Of a stretch of 64,000 nt of DNA, positions 25,701 through 35,192 are shown piece after piece. The notes under the pieces are model-generated. The model saw nothing but the letters and a program-made list of their open reading frames with translations. It ran no database searches and was not told the DNA's origin. The first letter of the stretch is position 1. Every line of letters starts with the position of its first letter. Origin of the DNA: Capitulum mitella (taxonomy: Eukaryota > Arthropoda > Thecostraca > Pollicipedomorpha > Pollicipedidae); assembly GCA_030062745.1 (NCBI GenBank), contig CP099843.1, positions 5,395,001-5,459,000 on the forward strand, given 5' to 3'. Both the position numbers and the translations under genes were made by a program.

Positions 25701-26739
25701 CGACCAAGTGGCCTTCAAGTCTAAGTCAGTCCGGGCTGTGTTTATGTTGCTCAAAATCTCGCCGTCCGCCATCATTGTCGAGATGCGGCGAGATTGTGGG
25801 TTATGACCAGAGTCCTGTGGTAACTAACGGTCACTTGACGCTGGCAGCTGGCCGCAGATCCTTCGGCGTAGGGGTGCCCAGCACTGAGCGCCGCAGGGTA
25901 ACTGGTGTGGAGAGTACAGACAACTGTGAACACCGATGTCTCAAATCATCTGAATGGAGGTGTGCACTTTTCATGAAGGTTTGCGGTTTTCGCCTGCCGC
26001 TGTCCCACTTTGCTGTGGCGAGCGAGTGGCGCTTCTGGCATCCATTGCCACTGCTGGTGTATATTACTTGGGATATGACGCTGTGTGTCACCGACGCATG
26101 AAACAGTCGAAGGAAATAAGGCAATTCATGCTGACGTGATGCGTTCTTAGTGATCGTAGAGTAATAAACTCACCCAAAAGCCATGCTTTTCAGGGGTATT
26201 TTCTTCTTCCTATGACGTACCGCGCAATTGATTTTCCAGTGTCATGGCCATCTGTAAAGGCAACGTGACGCTTCTAACTCACACTGTACTCAATGCTTTA
26301 TTCAGCGCAGGTGTCGAGTACAGTGGAGGTGATCGAAGGCCTTGGATCTTGACGCGTTAATGTCCACCACAGTGAGTGATAAAATAAGACAGCCCAGGGA
26401 ATGACCCAGCCTTGTATTTAGGTTGGAGGTTATAGGTGAGTGTGTTGATCATCCACGGACAACATGCACCTAATTTGTGGGCCGAAAAACGAGGACCACC
26501 CATTTCATCATCACGCATGAAAAACACAAACGTCATGAAGGAATTAAGCAGACACGTAAAGCGGTTCGCAGAAAAGTGCTCAAAAACGGCCAAATAATAT
26601 TTACTAACATCGGTGATGTAACGATAATCCATCATTATGGTCCTAAAGCGGAAGTTCCCAGATGCGCGGGAGAAGTTCCCAGATGTGTGGCCTCCTCAAC
26701 AGCTGAAACCACGAGTTCACCGACCGCGACACGAAAGCA
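25701..26739. other. Immediate upstream flank of the receptor gene
   Basis: Mixed-composition sequence with no recognised coding content. The 145-codon + frame at 25664-26101 shows no motif. This is where a distal promoter or an untranslated first exon could lie, but I could not mark one. Confidence 0.35.
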
Positions 26740-26909
26740 GCCTTGATCGCGTTGCGGAACGTCTGACGAGAAATTCCGGCCGCCTGCGGCGCCCTGTGGA
26801 CTCGGCCGAACGAGGCCATTACCTGAGATGTCGCGCGGGGCGGACGCGACCCGACGCGGACCTTACCCTGTCGCGCCCTCGTTTCAGCCTCTATGCCCAC
26901 GCCGTCGGC
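26740..26909 (+). promoter_or_regulatory. CpG-rich 5' region with candidate 3' splice site and upstream ORF
   Basis: Base composition shifts sharply to GC- and CpG-rich from about 26740 and stays so through exon 1, which marks the transcription start area or an untranslated leader. A candidate acceptor (CTTAC, pyrimidine-rich tract, TTTCAG) ends at 26887, 22 bases before the ATG, so a separate upstream 5' UTR exon is possible. An ATG at 26893 opens a 6-codon frame (MPTPSA) whose TGA at 26911-26913 overlaps the main start as ATGA. The main start has a purine at -3. No TATA box is evident. Confidence 0.45.
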
Positions 26910-27293
26910 ATGAGGGCTCCCGGGACGCGCGGTCGAGCTCTGCCGCCGTCTCTGTCGCCGTTTCTGCCGCTGCTCCTGCTGCTGGCCGGCGGCCGAGCGC
27001 TGGCCGACGGCGGCGAGCCGCGCGTCGTGCAGCTGCCCGGCCACGTCACCTTCGGCGGCCTCTTCCCCATGCACGAGCAGGAGAGCAAGGGCGGCCAGGC
27101 GTCGTGCGGCCAGATCAAGGAAGAGAAAGGCATCCAGAGGATGGAGGCCATGCTCTGGGCCGTGGACGAGATCAACCGCGACCCGAAGCTGCTGCCCGGC
27201 ATCACGATCGGCGTGCGCATCCTGGACACGTGCAGCAGCGGCACGTACGCCCTGGAGCAGTCCATGGAGTTCGTCAGAAGCAATATGAACCAG
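26910..27293 (+). CDS. Metabotropic glutamate receptor, first coding exon (partial gene)
   Basis: This exon encodes the first 128 residues of a class C GPCR that senses extracellular glutamate and signals through G proteins at the plasma membrane. A signal peptide is visible: a short basic start, then a Leu-rich core at residues 18-27 and likely cleavage near residue 32. The start of the bilobed ligand-binding domain follows, with a GGLFPMH strand (49-55), a CGQIKEEKGIQRMEAM block (66-81) and an LDTCSSGTYALEQ block (105-117). Cys66 and Cys108 match the conserved disulfide pair of vertebrate receptors. Lys73 and Arg77 match the group III ligand contacts (Lys74 and Arg78 in mGluR4); group I has Tyr at the first position. 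The ATG at 26910 was chosen because the signal peptide begins there, although the frame is open back to 26637. The exon ends in phase 0 at CAG|GTGAGT. The family is certain; the group III assignment is an inference. Confidence 0.93.
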
Positions 27294-27299
27294 GTGAGT

Positions 27300-28689
27300 T
27301 GCGCGGCCGCTTCGGGGAAAGGCTGGACTAATAACGAGAGGTCGCCGAGAAAGGCCAGAGGTGGCGTGGTGCGCCTGCCATGTTCCAACTGTCACGAGGC
27401 TCGAGCTGAAAGTTGCCGATGTCGGCATTTAAATCCCAGGGGATTGAATTAGAGCAAGTGGAACGCCTTCGACACGCAGTCGGTCCCGGGCCGGGCGAGG
27501 GGGGCCTCGAGACCACTCAGAAGCACGCGTCTGGGATATCATTAAGGCCAGGCAGCCTAGTGTATTTATTTTACCGCCTCAAAGCAGCTTAGTTCTGCAA
27601 GGCTTGTCGGATTTCGGGATTGAAAGCGTACTGAAGAAGTCAGTAGGACTCGTCGATGGGCCAGTGTTCGACCAGCATCCTCGAGATGCTGTTGACCAGG
27701 AAATTCCTCTGGGTCATGATATTGACAATGATCTGGGTGAGCTGCTTGTGAATGTAGTAAGTGAAATTAGTACTCGGAAACCGTCGTTCAGCGAAGAACG
27801 AGCTGTTTAGTTCGGCCGGTCTGCATTTCCTTTACATCATTACCTTGGCATACGGGTTGCGATAAACTAAAGCAGTGAGCTTTGCCAAGCATGCAGCATA
27901 CATGCAGGAAAATCAGTTGTTGCACGTTATTGTGGTCCTATAAATAACAAGGATAGATCAAACAGCCGCTGTTCTCAAAAGGTGCTAAAGTTGTCAGTTC
28001 TTTGACAGATGTCATTATTATTTTAAATGCATAAATGTGCATCTGGGCAACGTCTGGTCCCACCGGGACCAAAACAACACATTGTTTAAAAAAGTTTGTG
28101 CAGCACTGGTGAATGGGTAATCATTCAACAAAGTTGTGAATCTGGCTCGTTAGCGTCGCACGGGGTAACACGTAGCTTTACGTTAAACCTAGTCCTTTGT
28201 CTTGCTTAAAAACTTCATCATGTGACGTTCGTAGCACATAACGGACCTAGGCTGCTGACATGCCCTCGACAAATAAAACTTTTATAACTAGACCTTTATC
28301 CTTCTTCACCCCCTTATAAAACCTTCCCTGTTCACGCCCGTAATTGTGATATTGTAGCGCAGTCATGTCCCTGCTAGCTGCGGTCTGTGGGGCGGACAAC
28401 GGTGAGCATGACAATGAAACGGCGTCAAACCTCCGTAGCACTACTCTTCTGACTGGTACATGAGTGCCTGTACTTTATTTTCTCTCCCCCCCCGAGGGCT
28501 GTCTGGGGGACAAACCGCAAGAAAGTAAGGCAATGTTTCGTATTCCGTTAACGCGACGAAGGACGCTGACGGGTGATGAATCCCAAACGTGACTGGGCAT
28601 CAGAATCATTAAGGCCTGCAAGCCTGGAAAGCTAATCGCGAAGATATGCCTGCTACGGGAAGGTACGAGCTAATGCAGCCGTGGCCAGC
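27300..28689. other. Intron sequence, unidentified frame at 27604-27810
   Basis: Ordinary intronic sequence. A 68-codon frame (27604-27810, +) is acidic, and the opposite strand of the same segment is also largely open. Neither translation could be matched to a family. A decayed transposon fragment is possible. Confidence 0.3.
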
Positions 28690-29260
28690 TCTACGGATCG
28701 AATGATGAGCTGCGTGCGAACATCTAAATCGGACGACCAGCTAGGGTGTCGGCTCCGTTTTGTTGCGCTTCTCGCCGTTTGCGCTCATCGTGACACGCAG
28801 CGGCTAGCCGTGGCAGAATCCAGTAGCGATGGTCGACGCCCACGTGTCGTCAGGCCCGCCTGGCGACCATCTACATTGGACGTGTCCACCGGTGAGCGTT
28901 TCGGCAGTCGCCAGAAAGCAAAACCTCTTTCACGGCGGCTCTCCGTGGCGGCCAGTGAGCCTAACAAAACACGCCGGCCGAGGCTGAGAGTGCTATGGCG
29001 GCCGGCCGAGCCCCAGATGAGGTCCAATTGAATGCAAAGCAGCCCCAGCCGGAGGGCCCTCGGAGGCGTCCGGCCGCCGACGGTTAATGGAAGCCATCTG
29101 GTGGCACCCACCCAGAGTGAATGGAGTGTCCTCGAATGGCGGGGATAAGGCCCACAAACTGGCCGGCCGACTATTTTCGGTCCGCTGTAAAACTGACGGC
29201 AAGTCGGCGTCATACAGCCAGCCGTCCCCTGTTCACTGCCCCGCGAGGAGCGCGGAGTGA
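28690..29260. other. GC-rich island in the intron
   Basis: CpG- and GGCCGG-rich block with the word GGCCGGCCGACTATTTTCGG at about 29160. A 116-codon + frame and a 184-codon minus frame overlap here, which composition alone explains. No domain recognised. Confidence 0.5.
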
Positions 29261-32251
29261 TCGCTCTCATATTCGAGTACGCCAGCAGCTTCAAAACAAG
29301 AACCCTAGATAATGAGTTATGGAAGTAAGAGAAAAACAAAACAGATTTTCGAGCACTTGCATTAAGTCTGCATTCAGGACGATCCTCCCCCCATTAAAGA
29401 CATCTGTCATCTACCTGCAATCCATGAATATGAAGTAGCAAACTAGCATCGCGCATCACCCATCGTTCAACAAGACACATTCTCTGCAAAACCAATAATC
29501 AATAACATGAACATTTCATATCCAGGGGATTACAATGTAGCTGAATGGACTGGTAGTTGCATATCGGTACCGTAAGAGAAAAGAGAGGCACATGGACTGG
29601 AAATATTCGACTAGTTCCCAATCTTCCGGGGTGCTTTTTCTGTAGCGGTGTTCTGACGGGATCCTGATTGCTCCTGAAACACGTCATAGCTGCAATGAAA
29701 CCATTAACTGCTACGATTTAGGCTTCGTGTTCTGCACTGTAGGCAAAGAAATTTTGAAACAGAGGGAGTGCACTTCGCATACTTCAAAAGGACCAGTTTA
29801 ATGTAACACCTTACAGCGGTTCCTCAAAATCAAGTTCGGGAAGAGTAAGGAACCCCTGCCCTTTATCTGCGCAGACTTACACTCTACCGCATACATGTTT
29901 CAGTCACTTGCCCATTGTCACGACTTCAAAACTTTCCTTGCGAAAGTTTCACAAGCACAAAACCGACGCGTGAAATTTCATTGTTTTCCTTGTTATGAAC
30001 ACTTTCATGCTTCCCAACACCATTGAGAACCTTTCCGGCTACTTAAGTGTTCCTCTTTGACTTGGACAGAGGAACTGGCCATTGAGTTCCTAGGGCGGAC
30101 GTGACTTTTCATTTTCGTCATGCGTGCTGTCGGACAACGTGAAACACGAAATCATTCTCCGCAAACTTACGGCCAGTATCAACCTGGATCAATGGCATGT
30201 CCAATATTAAACGGGTAAGGAGATCACGGAACGCGGATGAGGTCTTAAGAACACACGTAAATGAACTAGACCACACCTGAAATAAGAAGCCGGTCCTCAC
30301 ATCGTGCCCAAAGTCAGACCAGCAACGCCAGGTAATATTCTGCCTGTTATATCTATGTTGTTAAGTGCGAGCAGCAACGTCGATACCAAACGTCCCGGCA
30401 GAGTCCACTGACCCAATCTACAAATCCTTGCAAACCTCGCTCCTTCGTCACTCCGTCTTTCAGTCACATGCTGGGAAAAGGTTTCCTTATCTCTCACTCG
30501 GAGCCATAAAGAATGATCTTTGTCTTCCAGACAGAGGTTGATTGACGGGTGTCTATCATGTATACGGTCATGTGTCGTAGTGCGTTTTTAACATTAGCGC
30601 GAGCGTACGGTAAAAGGTTTTCGGTCCGCTGAGATCCAGTGTTAAGTTAATTGGTGAAAGCTTTAGGCCCGTGTGGCATTTACATTTCACCAGGTTGTTT
30701 TTCACACATCTTTCAGAAATTAGAAACCCGTAACCAACGAAACATTTAGTTGACTCAGGTCAACGACCTCCCAAACCAAAGGCCAAGTGTCAACTGCGAC
30801 AAACAAAATGCCAACAAAATGCCAAGCGTGTTACCAACTTTCGCAAGCACATTACGGCAACTTCCTGCATCCCTGAACCTACCAGCTCTACACATTCGCG
30901 TTCTGGCAGTTGGTTGCATGGAACACCGGAGCCATCCTAGATGCGGCAACCGATGTCGACGTCGATGCAGCTCCGCTGCTTGTGGTCCCGCTGAAGCGGA
31001 CTCTTTGGTCAAGGACTTGCGGCCAGTGAGCTGGACAACATTCACTCCAGGGCGACCCGTGACAGATGCCCTTTTGACGTAGGTTTGCGTACCGCGAGGC
31101 TGCTTCTTTTGTTCGCGTTGCCAGCGCCTTCATATGCTGTCCTGAGCATTGCAGGTAGCTTGCTCTTTCCCACAGGTGCGTTTTTTTGTATCACTGAGTT
31201 TCCGTATCGCTCTCAGGGGACCGGCAGTGATTCACTGGCAACAGAGGTGCTGAAAATGTTTACCCTGACACCGACTACTCTTATCAAGGAGTCAAAGTGA
31301 CACCTGGCCGATTTAAACCTCGTAAACGGCTATCCTGAATCTAGAAGGGATATCTGAAGTTATATGTTAAAGCTAATCCTTCAGTGTTAAAAAATGCAGT
31401 CTGAAATGTTTGCAGTAAGTTGCAGTCACTTGTTAATCAGTTTTTGGTAGGACTGTTTTAATGGAATGAGCGTTCTTGACGAACAAATGAACATTTCATA
31501 CAACCAAGCTTAAGTAATATACTCGTATGTACAATAAAACGTCTCATCACCAGTTCGTTGCTGAAGCATCAAAAGACAGGAGAAGCTGCTCCAGTGTATT
31601 TGAGTTCACACGAGTGGTCAGAGAAAATCACTGGAGCCAAACAAAAAAGCTGCTAAGCACCAAGCAAGAAAGCGCGGCAAAAAAGCGTAACAGTATACAA
31701 AGTTATATACAAGCACAGGAGACGAAAAACCACACTGTCTAAAACATACCAAAGCACCACATCCTGAAACAAAATGAGCCGTTATTCACATTTGTCAGTA
31801 GAGCATTCTTATAGGGTAACGCACAACACAGCTAACAACCTCAAATGCGCTGCGCAGACTCCAGTGAGACTAATCAAAAATCGCCATCTCTGTCCTTCGA
31901 AGAGAATAGCTTTTCTTAGATTCGGTATGGAAAGTAATCACAAGCAAGATAAAAGATGCAGAAAGCCATCGATCATGGAGGTTACATCAGTTTGTTGCAA
32001 GTCCCGTTCATTTGAAGTCTCAGAAGCTGATTCTCTACCACTCAGCTAAAACTGTTCTGTGGTATTTTACATTACTAAGTCGGCCTAGCACTGTACTTAC
32101 CATCGAGCGCAGTTTCAATTTCCCATGAACTTGCTATGTCTGACTTTCTTTGGCGTGACATTGTCACAAGTAAACACTCCAAGAACAATTTGCCATTTAT
32201 AATGTCCAATTGGTTGGCCGATATGCGAGTTCGAAGTAACATTCTTATTAT
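29261..32251. other. Intron, nothing recognised
   Basis: About 3 kb of AT-rich intron. AGGTCA-type words occur at about 30757. Short frames near 30750-31133 overlap on both strands and show no motif. No RNA gene or transposon was recognised. Confidence 0.35.
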
Positions 32252-32359
32252 GGGCATAGGAACGGGGGGGGGCATGAGCCCTACCTTTTTGAGAAACTGA
32301 CCATTAGCCACATGGGAAAAACGTCTCCGGTCCCCACCTTTTTGGAAGCTCCTATGCCC
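32252..32359. mobile_element. Small MITE with GGGCATAGGARC ends
   Basis: A 108-base unit is bounded by GGGCATAGGAAC (32252-32263) and its inverted counterpart GCTCCTATGCCC (32348-32359), a 12-base terminal inverted repeat with one mismatch. A G-run follows the left end and a C-containing stretch precedes the right end. It is far too small to encode a transposase. No clear target duplication was seen. Confidence 0.55.
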
Positions 32360-33648
32360 GTGATTCTTCGACCACCAACATTTGCTAAAATGTGTAATGT
32401 CATATAGGAAAGAAATCAGGTGCAGAACTTCGGAGAGGTAGAAACGTTAAATTCTGTTTGATGAAAAGGCAGAGACATCGTAACGAGGAAATCCTGTGAG
32501 CGACTTTAGATTTCCCACACGTGTGATCCGGTTGCACAGCAATGGATACGCTGGTTTGCGGTTTTTTGTACGTAAGTTATCTTTTGACCTGTGCAAGAGG
32601 TTTGGATGTACGCTTGCATGTAAAAGCGCCCAAAGGCTAGAGTTCGATCACTGTTTGCATTTAACTCAGTCGCTGAAGGCGCTACTTCCATTACCTCTGC
32701 ATTGTCATAGGCAGCCATCGCCGGCAAACTTTCGAAACCGGAAACGGGCGCTTCAGATCTCGAAAGAGCGTCGTGAGGAAGTCTCCGTGTTGACCATCTG
32801 CGTCATAAAATATGTTTCATGTCAGATGGTCAAGTTGTTCTCGGTTCTGATCTTTCGGCACAGCCTCGAGTATCATGGATTACCCATCGGAGTGACAAAC
32901 GAATTTACGTATGGGTCTCAGCAATGGGACATGAAGAGATCAGTGCAAATGAAATAAAGGTGACTGCGTCTACAGCATCCAGTAAATCCAGCAGCCATCC
33001 CTCTGAGCCCAAGTCATTGCGGACTTTTTCACACATGATGGTACTGTTTTGCCTAATGCACCCTTAATGGTAGCTAACGTTCATGTGTTCATGGTTGCCT
33101 GTAAGTTTGTTCATCTTAATGCGAGAAGAAGACAAGAGCCGAGACAGTCACAAACTGTGCAACGTGACACATACCCGTATAATTAACTGAGCTCCTCTGG
33201 AAAGCCAAGCAGCTCAAGGATGAAAAACCCCGTAGATGTCGCTCCGCGACATGGGCACCTGGCTGCGTTAGAAAGACAAGAGAGTCGATGTGGTTATTAA
33301 TCTTTCGCCGTGCCGCGCAAGCTGTCTCAGTAATGGGCGGCGACCGAACGCCAGACGGGCAGTAGGGCGGGACGAATCTGAGGCATTATGGTACGTTTAT
33401 GGTAGACGTCTATGGTATAATGCCACGGAATATTGTATGACCATCGGATTGTGAATGCTTCAGTCTATGGCAGCCAATAATTGTACTTTTTGAGCCCTGG
33501 ATAGAAACGGTAAGTCACAATTTTTTTTTTTTGACATGAATTCGAGTTATATGCCACAATGGCTACACATCAGTTATTTGGAAGATCATTACACAAACTC
33601 AACATAGTGCTGACTTACCTTTGGCAGAGACACCCAGTTCCCGAATTT
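32360..33648. other. Intron, nothing recognised
   Basis: A 153-codon + frame (32496-32957) lacks any motif I know and is crossed by other frames. A T-run lies near 33522-33532. No gene called. Confidence 0.35.
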
Positions 33649-33858
33649 TCATTCTGGCTCAAACCGGCTAACCTGAATGCGGAGGGGCAGTCCTGGGTGA
33701 TCCCTTCTCTGGTGCCGCCGGATCGCGTAACGCATACCATTAAAGTCGCAGCTGGGACATCCACAACGGACGCGCTCTCGCGAAAAGTTTGTGGTAGAAT
33801 TCGTTGAAGCAGGGCGAATTTCCTCAATGTTAGACACTAGCACTTCCCCTGGCGCCAC
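33649..33858 (-). pseudogene. Possible C2H2 zinc-finger fragment, retroelement-like
   Basis: The minus-strand translation contains CGCPSCDFNGMRYAIRRHQ followed by RRDH, giving Cys-x2-Cys-x11-His-x4-His (about 33694-33753). This resembles the single C2H2 finger at the N terminus of some non-LTR retrotransposon proteins. No ATG, partner domain or reverse transcriptase is attached. The LINE fragment about 300 bases away on the same strand lies upstream in reading direction, not in the expected order. Chance cannot be excluded. Confidence 0.25.
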
Positions 33859-34151
33859 GAATACAGTTTCGAGCGTGCGCTAACCCTGGGATGCTGCCAC
33901 CATGAACGAGTAGGGGACAGTTTAGTGATGGCCGGCGTTGGGTTAAAGCGAAGAGTGTCGAGAATGTTCTTCACATGAATTCGGGAATCAGTCGGCCGGA
34001 ATTCTGACGAATGTGTTCATTGATGTTAAAAGCCAGGTTTATTTTCATTTAATTTGGGTTTAATTATTTACAACACATTGGCCTCTTTCTAGAAGAAAAC
34101 CACTGCCATGGTGAAACACAGCGGCTGATAATATGAATTGCAGTAATGTGA

Positions 34152-34601
34152 TCATGCCTCAGTTTCAAAACAAATTCCTTGTGAATATTTTCGTTTAAAG
34201 AAACAAAAAGATACTTTTTTATTGCCTATGTTTGATTCCCAAAGGTGCCTCTTCTTAAAGTAGTATGGAGCGGCGTAGGGGATATCATGACGACTCAAGA
34301 AGGTACAGTTCCGTTTCTGTTGGAGTCCTAGTGGCGTCGACAACCAGTCACACTCCTGGCGACCAATCACGGAACGATTCCCAGGTACCCAGCCAATGAC
34401 TATGGGAATGCTTGTGATGCACGGCAAATATCGGGCGTTGAAGAGTGCTTGGAATTGATTTAGTAGTCCCAAGAGACGTTGCTGGCTCAGGTCTTGACGC
34501 TCCTTAAAAATTATTTCGGGCAGTCTACACAGGAATTGCGCCTGCTTCCTATTCTTCTCGATTTTAATACCAATCACATCATCGTCAATGAAACAAATCA
34601 A
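34152..34601 (-). pseudogene. Non-LTR retrotransposon RNase H fragment
   Basis: The 149-codon minus frame carries WVPGNRSVIGRQECDWLS (residues 71-88). It aligns without gaps to the WxPxHxxIxGNExADxLA end of the RNase H domain in I-, R1- or jockey-type LINEs and keeps the final Asp. About 20 residues later HDIPYAAPYYFKKRHLW matches the IPYxDFxxxIKxxxxxxW segment that follows RNase H in those elements. The usual Asn/Glu pair is changed (RQ for NE) and there is no start codon or upstream reverse transcriptase, so it is a dead fragment. RNase H would remove the RNA template strand during retrotransposition. Confidence 0.55.
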
Positions 34602-34940
34602 AAGTCAAAAACACATCATCGCCATCACACCAAATCAATCAGACAACCATAATGCTACCCACTAGTAGGGCGCAATGGGGTACCTTTCTGCACTCCTGAC
34701 TGTCAGGAAGAAAGGACTGCCCTCCTGCAGCATCTTGATCGGGCGGCGTGCGGCGATCTACGTTTGTATCAGGCTGTTGTCGGGATTTCCCTGACTTCCG
34801 TAGGCCTTTTGCTTGAACGCCCGGCTACCAGAGACTGATCTCCCGTCGCAGGTCTTGATTAGCGGATCGTTAAATTATATGCATTCGATGTTCGTGGGGT
34901 CGGGTTTCAACTGCACTTCAATCCACTTCAGCTAACGGCT
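34602..34940. other. Spacer between two oppositely oriented LINE fragments
   Basis: No domain recognised on either strand. It probably contains eroded flank of one or both neighbouring retroelement fragments. Confidence 0.3.
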
Positions 34941-35192
34941 CTCGTCACGGTCCCTGTGGCCGAACAGCATCGTCATGTGCTGCTAGAATGTGCGCTGAAG
35001 GGCCTCGGGGCTGCTCGACCCAAATTGGCCTGCGTCATACAGCATCTGCTCTTCCTCTCTGTTGATGGCGAGCACTTGATCTGGGCGGTTACCCTTTCCC
35101 TAAGACTTGAGGAACTGAAGTTAAGCTTTTTACATCTCTTAGCCCTTAGTAATCTACATCTTTCTCAACATCCCTCTTGTCAATCCCTTTAA
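34941..35192 (+). pseudogene. Possible C-terminal fragment of a second LINE ORF2
   Basis: The + frame contains EQHRHVLLECALKGLGAARPKL. It resembles the (T)VxHVLLECPxxxxxRxxL segment that lies downstream of RNase H in many LINE proteins. A Leu-rich tail follows, then a stop. Cysteines expected before the segment are missing and no upstream RNase H is in frame. It reads opposite to the fragment at 34152-34601, so the two do not belong to one copy unless there was an inversion. Confidence 0.35.

Noticed and set aside
26643..27428. 261-codon minus-strand frame opposite the receptor exon
   Set aside because: It is the antisense shadow of a GC-rich coding exon; the + strand translation matches the receptor family.
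27604..27810. Acidic 68-codon frame after exon 1, considered as an alternative receptor exon
   Set aside because: It does not resemble any part of the ligand-binding domain and lacks proper splice sites.
32496..32957. 153-codon + frame
   Set aside because: No motif, overlapped by other frames, no splice or start context.
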